Source: Bidens hawaiensis (taxonomy: Eukaryota > Streptophyta > Magnoliopsida > Asterales > Asteraceae). Taken from it: a stretch of 64,000 bases of DNA. The translations under genes and the position numbers were made by a program. Below the pieces are notes generated by a model, which was not told the origin of the DNA, made no database searches, and saw nothing but the letters and a program-made list of their open reading frames with translations. The stretch is from contig JAIQDT010011137.1 of the NCBI GenBank assembly GCA_021521415.1, positions 1 through 64,000 of the forward strand, in the 5' to 3' direction. Positions 45,310-57,739 of the stretch are shown here, piece by piece. How positions within the stretch are numbered: position 1 is the first letter of the stretch; every line of letters begins with the position of its first letter.

Positions 45310-46440
45310 AACTGAAAATACATAAACCCGATAATTAGAAAAAACGAACATTCAAACAATTAAATTATTTAATAAATTTAATTTTTGGATTTTCAAAACA
45401 ATTCTAAGTGTCATTGGTTATAATTCTTGGCTCATTCGTTATAAGGAATCAGGTCATTCGCTATAACGAATTGCTTAATTCGTTATAAATATTTAAACAC
45501 AAATTAAACATAACGAATCACTAGCGAAGAAGTAACGAATTAACTAACGAATTGTGAGTTCATTTGTTATCAAAACAAGCGAAGGAGTTGATTCGTTATG
45601 ATGATCATAGCGAATGGACCACGAATGGGTGTCCATTCGTTAACTTATAACGAATGGTCATCAATAATTCATAACTGTGACTATCGAGAGTCAAAGTCAA
45701 AATTAACATGAACTCTGATAGTCAAACATGTACTATCTGATTCAATTGATTCATGTTTGACAATGTAAGAACCAACAATAAACACGAGCTGGTTCACAAT
45801 ACACTCACAAGTAGATGTATAGCAACCATTTTGGTAGAAATTTGTGTTTTAATTAGGTTTATGTTAAAGTATGTTCATAAGTTAAAAGCGACATTAAAAT
45901 CAATCAATTGACCCATGAAATGGCGGTGGATTTCGACAAAAACTATTGCGTTTTGATCGTGTATACCTTAAGAGTATGAGATGATGTTCAAAGCTGGTTT
46001 TAATGAAGGTCGATAATTCTAGAAATTTTTGGCAAAGTTTCTTTAGTTAAGATGAATAGTTTGTGATTGAATTAGTGATTCATTCTCAAACGGTTTATTA
46101 TATAAGACCGTCTTGCACACATTCCAAGATAGCAAATAAGCTTAATTTATTAATTCAAAATTAACGACTGAGCTATTTCTTTATCTAATTCGTAAGACCC
46201 GGTAACGAATGAGTGATTCGTTATAAATCATAACGATTTAATAACAAATTAGACTTACTTCATGCTTCATTCGTTATCAAACAAATGACGAATGGGGACA
46301 TTCGTTATAGAGTGACGGAAGCGAATTAAGGATAGCGAATTAACAAACGAATTAACTAATTCATTATCAAAATGACCCTCATTCGTTATCCAGACAGATA
46401 ACGAATCAACAATAATTTAAAAATTACAATCGTTTTTAAA
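45310..46440. repeat. AACGAAT-rich region right of LARD-F gene
   Basis: Two dense clusters of AACGAAT/ATTCGTT: 45420-45680 (at least nine exact copies) and 46190-46410 (at least seven), separated by a unique AT-rich stretch with a TATA-like 'ttatataagac' (about 46100). The layout resembles the LARD-F LTR read in the same direction, so this may be its diverged 5' LTR or the LTR of a relative. No exact LTR ends were found. Confidence 0.55.
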
Positions 46441-48265
46441 ATATTTTTCAATTTAAATTTAAGGAATTAAATAATTAATTAAATAATGCATCGAAACCCA
46501 TGTCCCGGTGAACTTTACCTTCCGAATCTTACCCAACGAAGTAAGATGCAATACCTTAACTTGTTTTACGTTCAAAACACATAACTTGAAATAATTTAAA
46601 AACAATTAAATAATATTTAAATGAAAAAATAATAACAAAAAAATAAAAATAATAAAATCTTTTTGGTATTTTTCTTTTTCTTTTCTAATATTTGCATTTA
46701 AACCCGAAAAGCAAAATAAGGTAGAAAACAAAATATTTGTATTATTATTATTTTTTTTAAATGTGTTACAAGAGTAGTACATATTTTTGTGAGTTTAAGG
46801 AGAGAATCATATTGACCTAATTGTACTTCCATCACAGTTTTATATTTCAGCATTATTATGACTAGCGTTAAGTCGGTCATTGATATTGTTGTCCACTTAA
46901 ATCTTATAACAAACTTTCAAGTATTTTTGTGATATGATTAAATGTTCAATAAAAGCACAGAATATCAGAAACTATTAGCCCCTAATCTCGGTTCAAGCTT
47001 AATTTTATTTTTACCATATCACCCCAACTTGACTTAAACTATTATGCTGCCGATCAAAATTTAGAATTTTATAGATATTTTATATTGATACACCAAGATT
47101 CCTTTACTGTGAGTGAGTATGCACGAATCCATCTTTCAGCTTACATACCTTGTGTCCCCTGGGGTCTGTTTCTTATTGGTATTGAAACACACTCACGGAA
47201 GGAACAAGGTAAGACTAGCATCGGATTTTGATCAAGTCAGTAATTCAATTTGTACGATGTATAACAGTGATCAAGTTTAATGACTTTGTGTTTTCTCTAA
47301 AAGCTTTTGAAATATTCATGCTTATGAATACCCAGATGATTAAGCCGCATAAAGACTCACAGTGTCCAAAACCCAAATGCTTTTATTCAAACTTATTGTT
47401 TTTGGTTATCAGACAAACATAAGGCTTAAGTATGATAGGCTATTACATTTATGCCATCATTACCGAGATTTTGGTAGAGACTACCACCTCTTTCAATTTG
47501 GCGTTTCTTTATGTTTATATCACATTCTTTACCCTAGCAGCTTGTTTAAAACCTATCATTGCACCAATGAAACTAAGCACTCAGTCTTTTAAGCTTATTT
47601 CTTTCTGGATATGTGACCAGATGATCAATGTACTATCATTTTCTCTTTTTGCTTCAAAACTCATTTTTGAGGAGCATAAAAATAAACTCAATCGCCCCAG
47701 TCACTATCAGTCTATAGACAAATGGCTATCCTATAAATATACAAGTAGATAACAAGACCAAAACACGCAAGCATGTTCCACAAACTTACTTAACCGACAT
47801 AATTTTCAGCGATAGAATTAAATAAAAAAGCACAACAATCGCTCCAACTACATTCCATTATCCGGTAAATGGCTATCCCGAACATCTATAAATAAATATC
47901 AGGACCAAACATATACACGTATATGTCCTTCAAATATGAGTAATTGGAATAATTTTAAGTGAAAGAGTGCAAAAATCTTTTTGGTTTTTCTCTGTACATG
48001 CAAAAACACAATCTTTTTGTCTTTTTAGATTTTTCTAGACAAACAAAAACACAATCTTTTTGACTTTTCGAATTTTTAATGTTTTTGGTTTTTTAAAATA
48101 TTTTAGACAAAAATCACAATATTTTTGTATTTGCCAAAATTTTTCGGTGTTTTTGGTTTTTCTCTATACAAACAAAACTACAAAATTTTTATATTTCTTT
48201 TTCACCCCCAAAATCCAAAACATAAAAAATAAAGGAAAGAAAAATGAACAAAAAGAAAATAAAGA
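46441..48265 (-). mobile_element. Copia element 3' non-coding region and probable 3' LTR
   Basis: AT-rich, no supported gene. On the minus strand 'caaaaagattgtgtttttg' recurs at about 48002 and 48043, with related words at 46660 and 47970. Repeated purine-rich tracts between pol and the 3' LTR are a feature I associate with Sirevirus-type copia elements. LTR borders could not be set because the partner LTR is outside the window. Confidence 0.4.
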
Positions 48266-48268
48266 TAA

Positions 48269-48889
48269 TTATCCTTGTTTAAGGATAGCAGCAAGAGTTT
48301 TTAATCCATTTAAACTAAGTAGAAAGTTAAAACACGTTTTAACAAATGCCTTGGTAAACAGATCGGCTTTTGGGAAATCAGTGTGCACTTTATCAATATC
48401 AATCAATTTCTTTTCAAAGAAAACCCGTATAAAATGAAATCGAATTTCGATATGTTTAGTCTTTGAGTGTTGCCCGGGATTTTCGGTGTTACTTATATCT
48501 GTAGAGTTATCAATAAAGATGGGAGTAGTAAGAAATTTAAAACTGTAAACCCGCAAGTGTTGCTGGATCCAAAGAACCTATGAACAGAAACTCGAGGCTA
48601 CCATATACATTGCTTCGGCGGTTGAAGTGGAGACCGTTCTCTGCTTCTTACACTGCCAGGAAACAAGCCGCCTTCGTAGAATTTGACAACCCGTTGTAGT
48701 CGATTTGAAGTTGATCTTGCATCCTCCATAGTCAGAATCGGAAAACGCAGTGAGATCGAAACTATCTTCCTTGGGATACCATAACCCAGTGTCAGGAATA
48801 CCCCTCAAATAGTAAAGTGTACGTTTAACCGCCGCCAGATGACTCACTCGAGGACTTTGATTGGTACCTGGCACATAAACAAACTGCAA
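48269..48889 (-). pseudogene. Copia RNase H
   Basis: VSHLAAVKRTLYYLRGIPDT, then LTAFSDSDYGGCKINFKSTT (first catalytic Asp), SWQCKKQRTVSTSTAEAMYM (Glu) and a C-terminal part in another frame (FIDNSTDISNTENPGQHSKT-like, 48269-48556). Frameshift near 48575. It degrades the RNA template during cDNA synthesis. Confidence 0.82.
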
Positions 48890-49835
48890 ACATTATGTCA
48901 GGACGAGAAGCAGTTAAATACATTAATAAACCTATCATCGCTCGGTAAAGGGTAGGATCTACAGTATCCTCCAATTCGTCCGGTGAAAAATTGTGACCCG
49001 TGGGAAGTGGTGTCGAAGGGATTTTTCTGGCAGTTATCTTGAATCAGCTCAAGACATCGTTCACATATTTCGTCTGATGAAAGAACATTCATGTATCAGA
49101 CTGATGAACCTGTAACTCTAAGAAGAAATTCATCTCCCTCATCGAGCTCATTTCAAACTTCGCCTTCATCTACTTCTCAAGATCCTTACATAGCTTTTCG
49201 TTTGTTGAACCAAATATGTTGTCATAGACATATATTTGTACAAGGAGCAGATCATCACCAACGTTCTTGTAAAATAGAGTGCAGTTCACAATTCCTTGAT
49301 TGAAGCCATTATCTGTAAGATGGTCAGCAAGTGTGTCATACCAAGCTCTCGGGACTTGGTGTAGACCATACAGGGCCTTGTTCAATCAGTAAACACGGTC
49401 CAGATAATCTGGATCTTCAAAACCAGGAGGATGCAAAACATACACTTCTTCATGAAGTTCCCCATTGAGAAATGCACTTTTGGCATCCTTTTGATAAACC
49501 TTAATGTTTTTGAAAGCCGCATAAGCCAAAAATATTCGTATAGCCTCCAATCGTGCAACTGGAGCATATACTTCTGTGTAATCTATGCCTTCTTGCTGAT
49601 GAAAGCCTTGAACAACTAATCTTGCTTTGTTTCTGACGATAAACCTACGATCGCCTTTCTCACACTTAAATACCCATTTTGTAGGAATTGGTTTCTTAAC
49701 TCTAACAGGCTTGTCAATGAGATCCCATACACCTAGTCAATGAAACTATTGCAACTCTTCTTGCCTCGCTTCTAGCCAAGATGGATCTTTAAGCGCCATA
49801 CAAACATTCGTTGGTTCCACTTGAGATAGAAAGCT
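48890..49835 (-). pseudogene. Copia reverse transcriptase
   Basis: Relics spell the copia [78 protein letters not shown], then YVYDNIFGS. The canonical box is YVDD, so the first catalytic Asp is now Tyr. In-frame stops occur near 49389 and 49010 and others. The polymerase is dead. Confidence 0.85.
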
Positions 49836-49841
49836 AGTGTA

Positions 49842-50700
49842 TTATGCGAGATTCATGATTCCCGATGAATGCATATCACCATACACACAGAATATGTTAG
49901 CATCATTCGAAGTAGCAACTTGATGACGTTTTTGCACACCTACATCAAGATCACCAATGATGTTGTCCTGTGGATGACAAGTATGAATCCGAAGAGTAGG
50001 ATTCTCAGACACAACAACATTGTCATTTAACTTAGTTAGATTCTCCTCAGCATCATGAGACGATTCACCAACCTCATGTGTTTCAGGGAATGGAGCCAAG
50101 GGGGAATCAAAAAAATAACCATCACCCAACGAGATGGAAATCACATCAGATGTATCATGATGATCATCTTGCAGAGCTTCATCAAAATTAGAACCATAAG
50201 ATCTTGGAGGTAAGAATTGATCATCTAAATAAGCACGTACCAAGTCCTCATCTGGTTGGTCAACTATTTGAGTGAATGAGTTAAATAAAATCTCATAGTC
50301 TAACATCCAATCAGGTCCTTTACTAGCGGGAGGTGTGGTGTATCGTTGACAATGAACATGGTACCACTCCTCTACGCAACCCGAAGTAAAGTTAAATACA
50401 CGTTTCTTAGGTGATGCGTAACCCAAGAATAACCTTCAATCTTTTTTCTTCAAACTTTCCCCCATCTTTTTTTCAACATAGTACAAGGACACCAAAAAGG
50501 CTCAAAATACTTTAAAATAGGCTTTCTTTTGTTCAGAAGTTCATAACTCGTCTTTTGAAGCTTCTTCACAGTCAAAACACGATTAAGCGTATAGCAAGCA
50601 GCATTCACAGCCTCGATCCAGAAATAAACAGGAAGCTTAGAATCTGCAAGCATTGTTCGTGCCGCTTCAATCAGTGTTCTATTCTTTCTTTCTGCAACAC
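49842..50700 (-). pseudogene. Copia integrase C-terminus and linker
   Basis: ADSKLPVYFWIEAVNAACYT and LNKRKPILKYFEPF close the integrase domain. A long acidic linker (49842-50426) ends with RIHTCHPQDNIIGDLDVGVQ just before RT. A frameshift lies near 50430-50450. Confidence 0.8.
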
Positions 50701-51183
50701 AATTCTATTGTGGTAAATATGACGCACAGTATTCTCGATGAATTCCTTTTTGAATGCAAAAGAAATCCAATATATTATTTTTGAACTCCGTACCGTTATC
50801 ACTTCGAATACGTCTTACATTCAGTTTATACAGTGATTCGATTTTCGTGATTAGATTTTGAACCAGAATGGGTGTTTGATATTTCGAACTCAAAAATAAT
50901 ACCCATGAATATCTTGAATAGTCATCAATGACAACTAAACAATACCAATCACCAGCAATCCACACATGATTCACAGGACCAAACAAATCCATATGAATTC
51001 GTTCCAATGGAGTATCAATGGTATTAATTAACTTAGAAGGGTGTGACTTCTTCTTTTTTTTGCCCTTTTTACAAGCAACACAGTGGTCAGTTAATTTAAA
51101 ATGTTTCAAGGAAACACCCTCAACCAGTCATTAGCCATAAGATAATTCATCTTCCTGGCGTGAATATGACCCATTCTTCTGTG
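50701..51183 (-). pseudogene. Copia integrase core
   Basis: HCVACKKGKK (zinc-binding end), then LERIHMDLFGPV (first Asp), VVIDDYSRYSWVLFLSS, IRSDNGTEFKNN (second Asp) and, after a TAG stop at about 50704-50706, the AERKNRTLIEAARTM segment with the catalytic Glu. The stop truncates the core between the second and third acidic residues. Confidence 0.85.
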
Positions 51184-51591
51184 CTACATAATCGTATCTT
51201 TCTCTATTGCCTTCGAGACAAAACACGTTTCTACAGACGTGGATACCTTAGAAGTCAAGTTTAACACATAAATATAGTTTGATCGAGGAGATCGCATAAC
51301 TACCATATCTTTGGGAATGACGTATCCCGGTTTAAGTATTATGCACTCCTTATTATTAAATACAGTTATGTATTTCTTATCACAGATTTGTGACACGCTC
51401 AACAAATTGTGATCTACTTTGTCAAAATAATTAACCTTCTCAAAGGTGATACGCCCATTTGACACATCTCCTTCTTTAGTAATCATTCCACCTGAATTAC
51501 ATAGCAAATGCTCATACCCTCCTTGTATATTCTTGACACCTGTTAAGAGGTTAATGTTGCCGGTAATATGAGGTGAGCATCCACTATCCAT
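51184..51591 (-). pseudogene. Copia protease
   Basis: MDSGCSPHITG carries the D-S-G active site of copia proteases, followed by HLLCNSGGMITKEG and VDHNLLSVSQICDKKYI. It is a 135-codon open stretch broken from gag upstream and from integrase downstream. Confidence 0.82.
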
Positions 51592-54529
51592 TATCCAATT
51601 TGCACACGAATTAAAAATGATTAGTTCAAAAAGGCAGCCCAGGCCTCAGTCTTTGGCACCTTTTGAGTTTCACATGAAGTTTTAATGTTTAGTGAATCCA
51701 AATGTGGTTTAGCCGCTTGTGAATAAGTCACAGATCGTTTCAACTTTCATCTCAAGTATGCAGCTTGAACCACATTCGTATTAACATTCTTGCAAATAGG
51801 TTCCGTGGGAAAAAATTGGGACTTTAAACTACTTGAATTTTCATTAACATGAACCACCGTGCGAGGATTCACATCAGAAAACATGATGAGTTTCATCATC
51901 AAAAGATATCGGTCTTTTCAAAATCCTCGTAATCACAGGAACGGGTTTGGTTTGTTCCTTGAAAAAAGGATGAAGATTATGTGACTTCTTCAGTCCACAA
52001 TTTCTGACTACATGACCCTGTTCACCACAGAGAAAACACATTCTCATGTCAACACGCTCATGTTGTGGTTTAGCGGAAACTTGTGCAATAGAAGGTTGAT
52101 GAAAAATGCCAGCATTGGGACCTTTGTCCAAGTATCAAATGTCACAGATTTCTTTTTGATGTAGAAATCAAGGCTTGAACAATTTGAAAAGCTCTGTAAA
52201 GTGTCAGTTCCATTTGATTTAACAAATTGAACTTTTTTAGCAGATTTTAACAATTTTTTGGCTTTTATCAAAGGATCTGTTGCATTTGATGTTTTGGAGT
52301 TGACAAACTTATGTTCAAGGTCTTGTATCTTGGAAGTTTCATTTTTAAAGACGCTTTCAATCAATTCAGGCTTAATTAGATTAAGCGGAATGATTTTCTC
52401 AGTGATCACTTTGCTAATCCCTTTCAACTTAAACACTCGACCAGTATATGGCTTAGAAGCAACATGATTGACGAAACGCATCAAATCCTCAACAGAAATC
52501 TTTGGCTTTTCTGATTTCTTAGCCTTAACCTTAACTGGTTTCTCCATACTCACTTGAGATGCATTTGAACCATACACAGCCTACTCAAATTCATGAGCTT
52601 CACACAAAATGTGATTTGAACATGGAATGTTCTGGGTTTTGTGTACAACTTCAGGTTCAAATACATCCTCAATGTTTACCTTCTCATTATTTTCAACAAA
52701 GATTTTGTTACTTTAAATATGAGGTTTTTGAGATGAAGATTGTGCATTCAAATTGTAATTTTTAATCACTTTCGATATTATCTCAACAACAGGTTCATTA
52801 ACAACCACTTCCTCTTTTCCCGTAAAAGGATTTGCAGTATAATCATTATGAAATGGTGGTGGTACTTCAATAAAACCTACACCTATCTTTGAATCTTTTT
52901 GCTTAACAGTCACTTCAATAATTTCATTTAGCAAAAACGATGAGTTTCGAAACTTGCACAACTTGCTTTTTAAATCAAGAACCTCATTCTCAAGTTCTGT
53001 TATCTTAGTTCGATGTTTCACAATCTCTTGAAATTTTTTATCGTTAATTGTCATTTTGACAGACAATTCAGCTTTCAAGTCATGGTTACTAATAGACAAT
53101 GCTTATATTTTCTCCCTGGACTCATTTGTGATTCTAGTAATTGTCTATGTATCCTTAATTGAAGAAATTCATTTTACCAATAGGTCATTATGCTCTTTCA
53201 ATGAATCAAACCTAGGCTTAACAGTTTCACAATCAACACAAGACACATTTGCAGATAATTTAATAGAAGAAGAAGAAGAAGAAGAACTAACCTCGTCAAT
53301 CTTAGCCATGCATGCAAAAGAAGTTGGTTGCATATGACATGAATCATCAGAATCTGATTCTGTTTCATTGTCAGATGACAGCTCGTTCCCACTAGCGTCT
53401 TGAAATCTTTCATTTAGCTTGAACATAGCCAAGTTCGCTTGATTATCGTTGCACAACAATATTTGGGTCCAATCAGTCCCATCAGCAGCAGAATGAAGAG
53501 CTTGTGATCCCGAAGCAGAAGGTTTACTAGCAGAAGGCTTATCAGCAGCATCATTACCCTTTTTCACACTTCTATCTTGGCTTCGCGGTCCATTATACTC
53601 TTTCTTTGGCTTATCACACTCTTTGGCTTAAAATGCCAAATTCTTGACAATTGTAGAACTTGAATTTTAATTTATCAAAACCAACTCTCTTGTTTAGATA
53701 TGTAGATCTTTACCAGTTCTTTGCATGAATTTCTTCACTGTTCTCACAATCATTGCCATGTTCCACTTAAGATCCATAAGTTCCAAATCATCTGAATCGA
53801 TTTGGTCATAGTCTTCATCAGTTAGCTCACTCGTGGCAATCTTACTACCAACCAAATTCTCATTCGAGGTCATGAAAGCACATAGAAAAGCAAAATTTTG
53901 TTCAGCTTCTTTCATGTTCACGTTTGGTGGTGCAAAAACGTTTTTGCAGTAGTAGATGCTCCAAAACCTCCATAATTTTCAGTAAATCCAGTTGCCATAA
54001 AACATACATTAGGATCACTATAAGTTGATGATCCCTCGTTTGCACTCTGAGTAAGAAATGCAGTTTTAGGAGTTGCAGTGCTACTTAATGTCATACTACC
54101 TCCATAAAAAGATGGATCTTGAATTTCTTTTAAAGATTTCTGACATTTTAGATCATATTCTCTAGCTTCAACCTTTTGCCTGAATTCTGAAGCAGTTAAA
54201 TCGTCATTCTTGGAATAATTATTTTCTTTCAACACCATCAGGAATGTTGAATATGAACCCTGTAAAGCATTTTTAACTGTATCAATCTTGTCAGATTCAG
54301 AAGGTTCCATCTTCAATTTGTTCATTTATGTTATTAAATGGTTAAAACTAGTAAGTAACTCTTCAACAGTCTCATCCTTTAGTAAGTTAATGTTTCGAAA
54401 TTGAAACTTCAACATCACTTTCTTGATTTCGTCTATGTCTCCCATGCTTCTCATCTTAATGTGTTGAAACAGTGAAGCACATATCTTAATACTCCCAACT
54501 TGATGAAATATGTTATCGGGTAATGCCAT
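51592..54529 (-). pseudogene. Copia gag with zinc knuckle
   Basis: Starts MALPDNIFHQVGSIKICAS at 54529. SMGDIDEIKKVMLKFQFRNI and the NEL/LLTSFNHLI segments are the copia gag core. Long acidic, serine-rich and coiled-coil-like middle (52713-53921; ELENEVLDLKSKL). CFLCGEQGHVVRNC is a C-x2-C-x4-H-x4-C knuckle at about 52010-52055. At least six stops or frameshifts. A GAA-rich stretch (53260-53285 plus strand) is a short repeat. Confidence 0.82.
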
Positions 54530-54643
54530 AGTTAGAGTTGAGTATGATTTGTTCTCAATCTATAATGTTTTCTTTTCCTCTTGCGAGTATTGAGAAAAGG
54601 CTTTTGGAGTAAAAGCCGTAGTTTCACTACCAAGCATTGGAAC
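54530..54643 (-). other. Copia 5' leader remnant
   Basis: Non-coding stretch between gag ATG and the Chr-E insertion. GGAAC (54639-54643) should be one copy of the Chr-E target duplication. Confidence 0.5.
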
Positions 54644-57338
54644 TGTAACGATTCCGACGAAACCAGGTATACCTTAACCGGTAGACAATAGTTACGTTAT
54701 ATTTAATGTCGGGTACATGAATTACCATAGTAATTATACGAGGATACATGGTTCACTGTATTGATTGTACGTGAATATATAATTCATCGTATTGAATATG
54801 CGATTAATCGATCGATAGTTATTGAAACCCGAACGAATCGAGGGTTTAATTATAGACGATATCTATAATATTTAGTGATTTTACAAAGCATTAATGCATC
54901 GGGATAAGTAAAGTACGGCTCAGAAAAAAAAATTTCGATTTAATGGTACGTCGGTACGTTAAACGAAACCTTTAATACCAAACCAAGCAAGAGACGATCG
55001 ATCAAGACGAAAAAGATGCGCAATTATTAATAATATGATGTTTTAAGTTAATGAAAGCCATGGTTTAAGTTTTTAAAGTTTTTAAAGTGGTTTTATATAA
55101 ATTTCTTTTTTAAGCCGGAAAACGACCATTTTAGCCTCGTTTTAAGCCGAATTAAACATTTAACCGAAAAACGACCTGAACCAGATTATCCAAAACATTA
55201 TCCGGATTGCGAATATCCAAACATGTGGCTAGAAATGGAAAGGTGGGTCCCACCCCACCCCTCCTTATTTCCGATCGGACCCAAAGGGTCTCACCCCATT
55301 CCTTCATTTCTTTTTTTATATCCACCATTGCAAGATCTTCATTTCCTCTCAACATCATGAACTAAAAACCGAGAATTTTAGCAAGAAAACCGAGGTAAAA
55401 AATTCGAGTTATTTACGTTTCCATCTTCGTTTCTTGAGTTTATTTGCAAGAAAATGAGGTTTCAAAGATGAAAACCGATTCTTGCATGATCAAGTGATGT
55501 ATACGGGTTATACAAGAGATCTTGCTCCAAGAAAGGAGTTAAACGAATCAAAAACGAATTTTTACGGTTTAAACTTTAGTTTTGAAACAATAACCGAAAC
55601 TATAGTGTAAGAGGCTTGATTGTGAGTGTAACTTGCTTGGTATTGTGGTATGTTGGTTGTAGGTTCTGTATTTAGTGTTAGATAAGGCGGAAAGACGAGT
55701 TTGTAGCTTGTAGTGGCGGAAAACAAAAGGTATATTCGGTTTATGTTCGGTTATGGATTTTTGGACAGATTGTGGATGGTTTAGAGTTAGGTCATGAAAT
55801 TTTACAGAGGTGTTAGATATATGAAAATATGAGTTCTGTGAAATTTTGGTAATTTTTGGACAAAGGATGAATATTTGGTGAATTTAATGCTCGGTTTTGG
55901 CTAAAAATGGTGAAAAATAGTTAAATATCATGAACAATTCTGAAAAATTGCAGATAAGCTTTTTATAACATGTATAAGTCACACACAAAAGTTAAGTCAG
56001 TTGGAGAAGTCTAAGTAGGCTTTTCGGTTAAACGAGTTCTAGGATTTTCTAGCTCGGTTTTAGTGAAAATGGCATGTAAAAAGAGATTTTAGTTCTGGAA
56101 AAGTTTCAGGGGACTATGGAGATGGCAGGGGTCATCCAGGAAAAATTTGGGATTTTTCTAAGATCGTTTGGTATTTACGACATATTTAGTGTTTAAATGG
56201 TGTTTAAAAATAGATAAATAAATTTTAAATATAAAAATTAATTCTTGAAATATTTTTATAAAATTCCCCACTGTCAAAAAGTGATTTGTGCAAAATTTCA
56301 AGATCCGAGACTAAACGGATAATTATTTGTGTTAAAAAGAAAATAAAAACAAACTTTTAAAGCGTAAAACGCATAAACCGGTAAAGTTCGCCTAAACGAG
56401 CTGACTGGTGTATAAAAACCCTAAAAATGAACTATTTTCATATAATTGAGTTATACAAGTAAAAATGAATCATCCGAAAATAATCCGGATGATTTGAGTA
56501 ATTTTACCCGATTTAACAGTTTCCGGTGCACTAAAGACGGAAACGGGTCCCGCGGCCAATCGGGGCTTCTAAACCGAGTTCTAATTTCACAACTTTAATT
56601 AAATTATCAGTCAACAACTATTTTCGGATCGTGTGTGACCAAACTCATTTTGAAACGTAAAATCGGATATCCGTTCTAGGCACGCAAAACGGGGAAAACA
56701 AACTAGTAGTAATTTTGACTATTGAACTCTAAACGATATCACAATCTGAGTCCGGAGAAGTGTTTCTGGGTTAACATTGCCCCCGGAATGCGTACAGTAC
56801 TGGGTTAACAGTGTCCCCAGATGTATTGGTTAACACGGTTAAAGATTATATAAACTATAATTGTATAATAACGATCGTAGGGATCATATTACAGATTGGA
56901 CGTGTTAACTGATAATGATTGTTGTTACCTGCTTGCATGTGCTAAGGTGAGTTTCACGAGCCCCTTTTTCTGAATTGTTTTTAAATATTTTCTCGGGGCG
57001 GAAGCATGTTACTACTGAAATGTTTAAATACATACTGAACGCATGGATTTGCGTGTATTTATATATATTTTATTGTACGGGAATCGTACGGAAATGTACT
57101 AAGATGGTAATTGTCTGAGTTGCTAACATTCTAAGGCCCCGGAACACGAGTGATTAACTGAAATCCGGTAGAGTGTGGATAGTACTATTGGTCTGACAAA
57201 CCCAACTGGTCCGGCATGGATTTGCTGATGTTTCCCAGCCAGTTGCACATGTCTATTTTGTTGTTCTATATATTTTGCTATGTAATGTTAGGCATAGCGG
57301 TTTGGGGTAGGTCCGTGGGCGGAGTATGCCACGGGGTT

Positions 57339-57739
57339 TGTTGGTGCATAAATGTCAGTAGTTCATAGTCTAGTGTCTGTAATCGAGTCTGTATTGTTAT
57401 TTATGTTTTTGTTTAAGCGAAGTTGTTAACAAGCTCGCCTAGGCGAACTTGTTGAACAAGCGAAGTTATGGACAACTTCGCCTGAACATATCAGGCGAAG
57501 TTGTCGTGTATTTATATATAGGTTACGGCTTGTTTTGTGTGGTTAAGAAGTTAGTCGTTTGAGTTAATTGAGAGTTTGTATCAGTGATTCATATCACGTG
57601 AGTTCGGTTATTAATATATAACGTGTTTCGGTTTATTCGTGTGTGTTTGGTTTGCTTTCTACGCTCGTAACGATCTACGCAGGGATTCCGCACCTGAGTA
57701 GATCGAGATATCTCGTGTGATCCGTCCAGGGAACCTGTA
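57339..57739 (+). mobile_element. LARD-G 5' LTR
   Basis: 401 bp. Contains palindromic GCGAAGTT repeats (57416-57505), a TATA box TTTATATATA (57511-57520) about 100 bp later in sequence order than the first repeat, and the conserved end 'cagggattccgcacctgag'. Its last bases read CCTGTA rather than CCTACA and merge into an inverted LTR-like block. Confidence 0.88.
57416..57505. repeat. GCGAAGTT palindromic repeats in LARD-G 5' LTR
   Basis: 'gcgaagttgttaacaagctcgcc', 'ggcgaacttgttgaacaagc', 'gcgaagttatggacaacttcgc' and 'caggcgaagttgtcg' form overlapping inverted repeats just upstream of the TATA box. The 3' LTR has the same array at 59511-59601. Confidence 0.85.

Larger units (their letters stand above)
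41758..46440 (-). mobile_element. LARD-F: non-autonomous LTR element with unknown gene
   Basis: Minus-strand element. 3' LTR 41758-42324, purine tract 42325-42338, then a broken gene 42376-45309 of unknown function, then an AACGAAT-rich region to about 46.4 kb. No RT, integrase or protease signature is present between the LTR and the gene start. The 5' LTR and right boundary were not resolved. It inserted in the Tat-3 antisense gene. Confidence 0.65.
48269..54643 (-). mobile_element. Ty1/copia element coding region, degraded
   Basis: Minus-strand order gag, protease, integrase, RT, RNase H is the copia order. Gag is long and the INT-RT linker extended, as in Sirevirus-like elements (tentative). 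Multiple stops. The leader is cut at 54643 by the Chr-E LTR, so the 5' LTR lies beyond the right edge of the window. Confidence 0.85.

Noticed and set aside
47228..47752. Plus-strand frames of 64-106 codons rich in hydrophobic residues
   Set aside because: AT-rich DNA downstream of copia pol, opposite strand to the element, no homology or start context.
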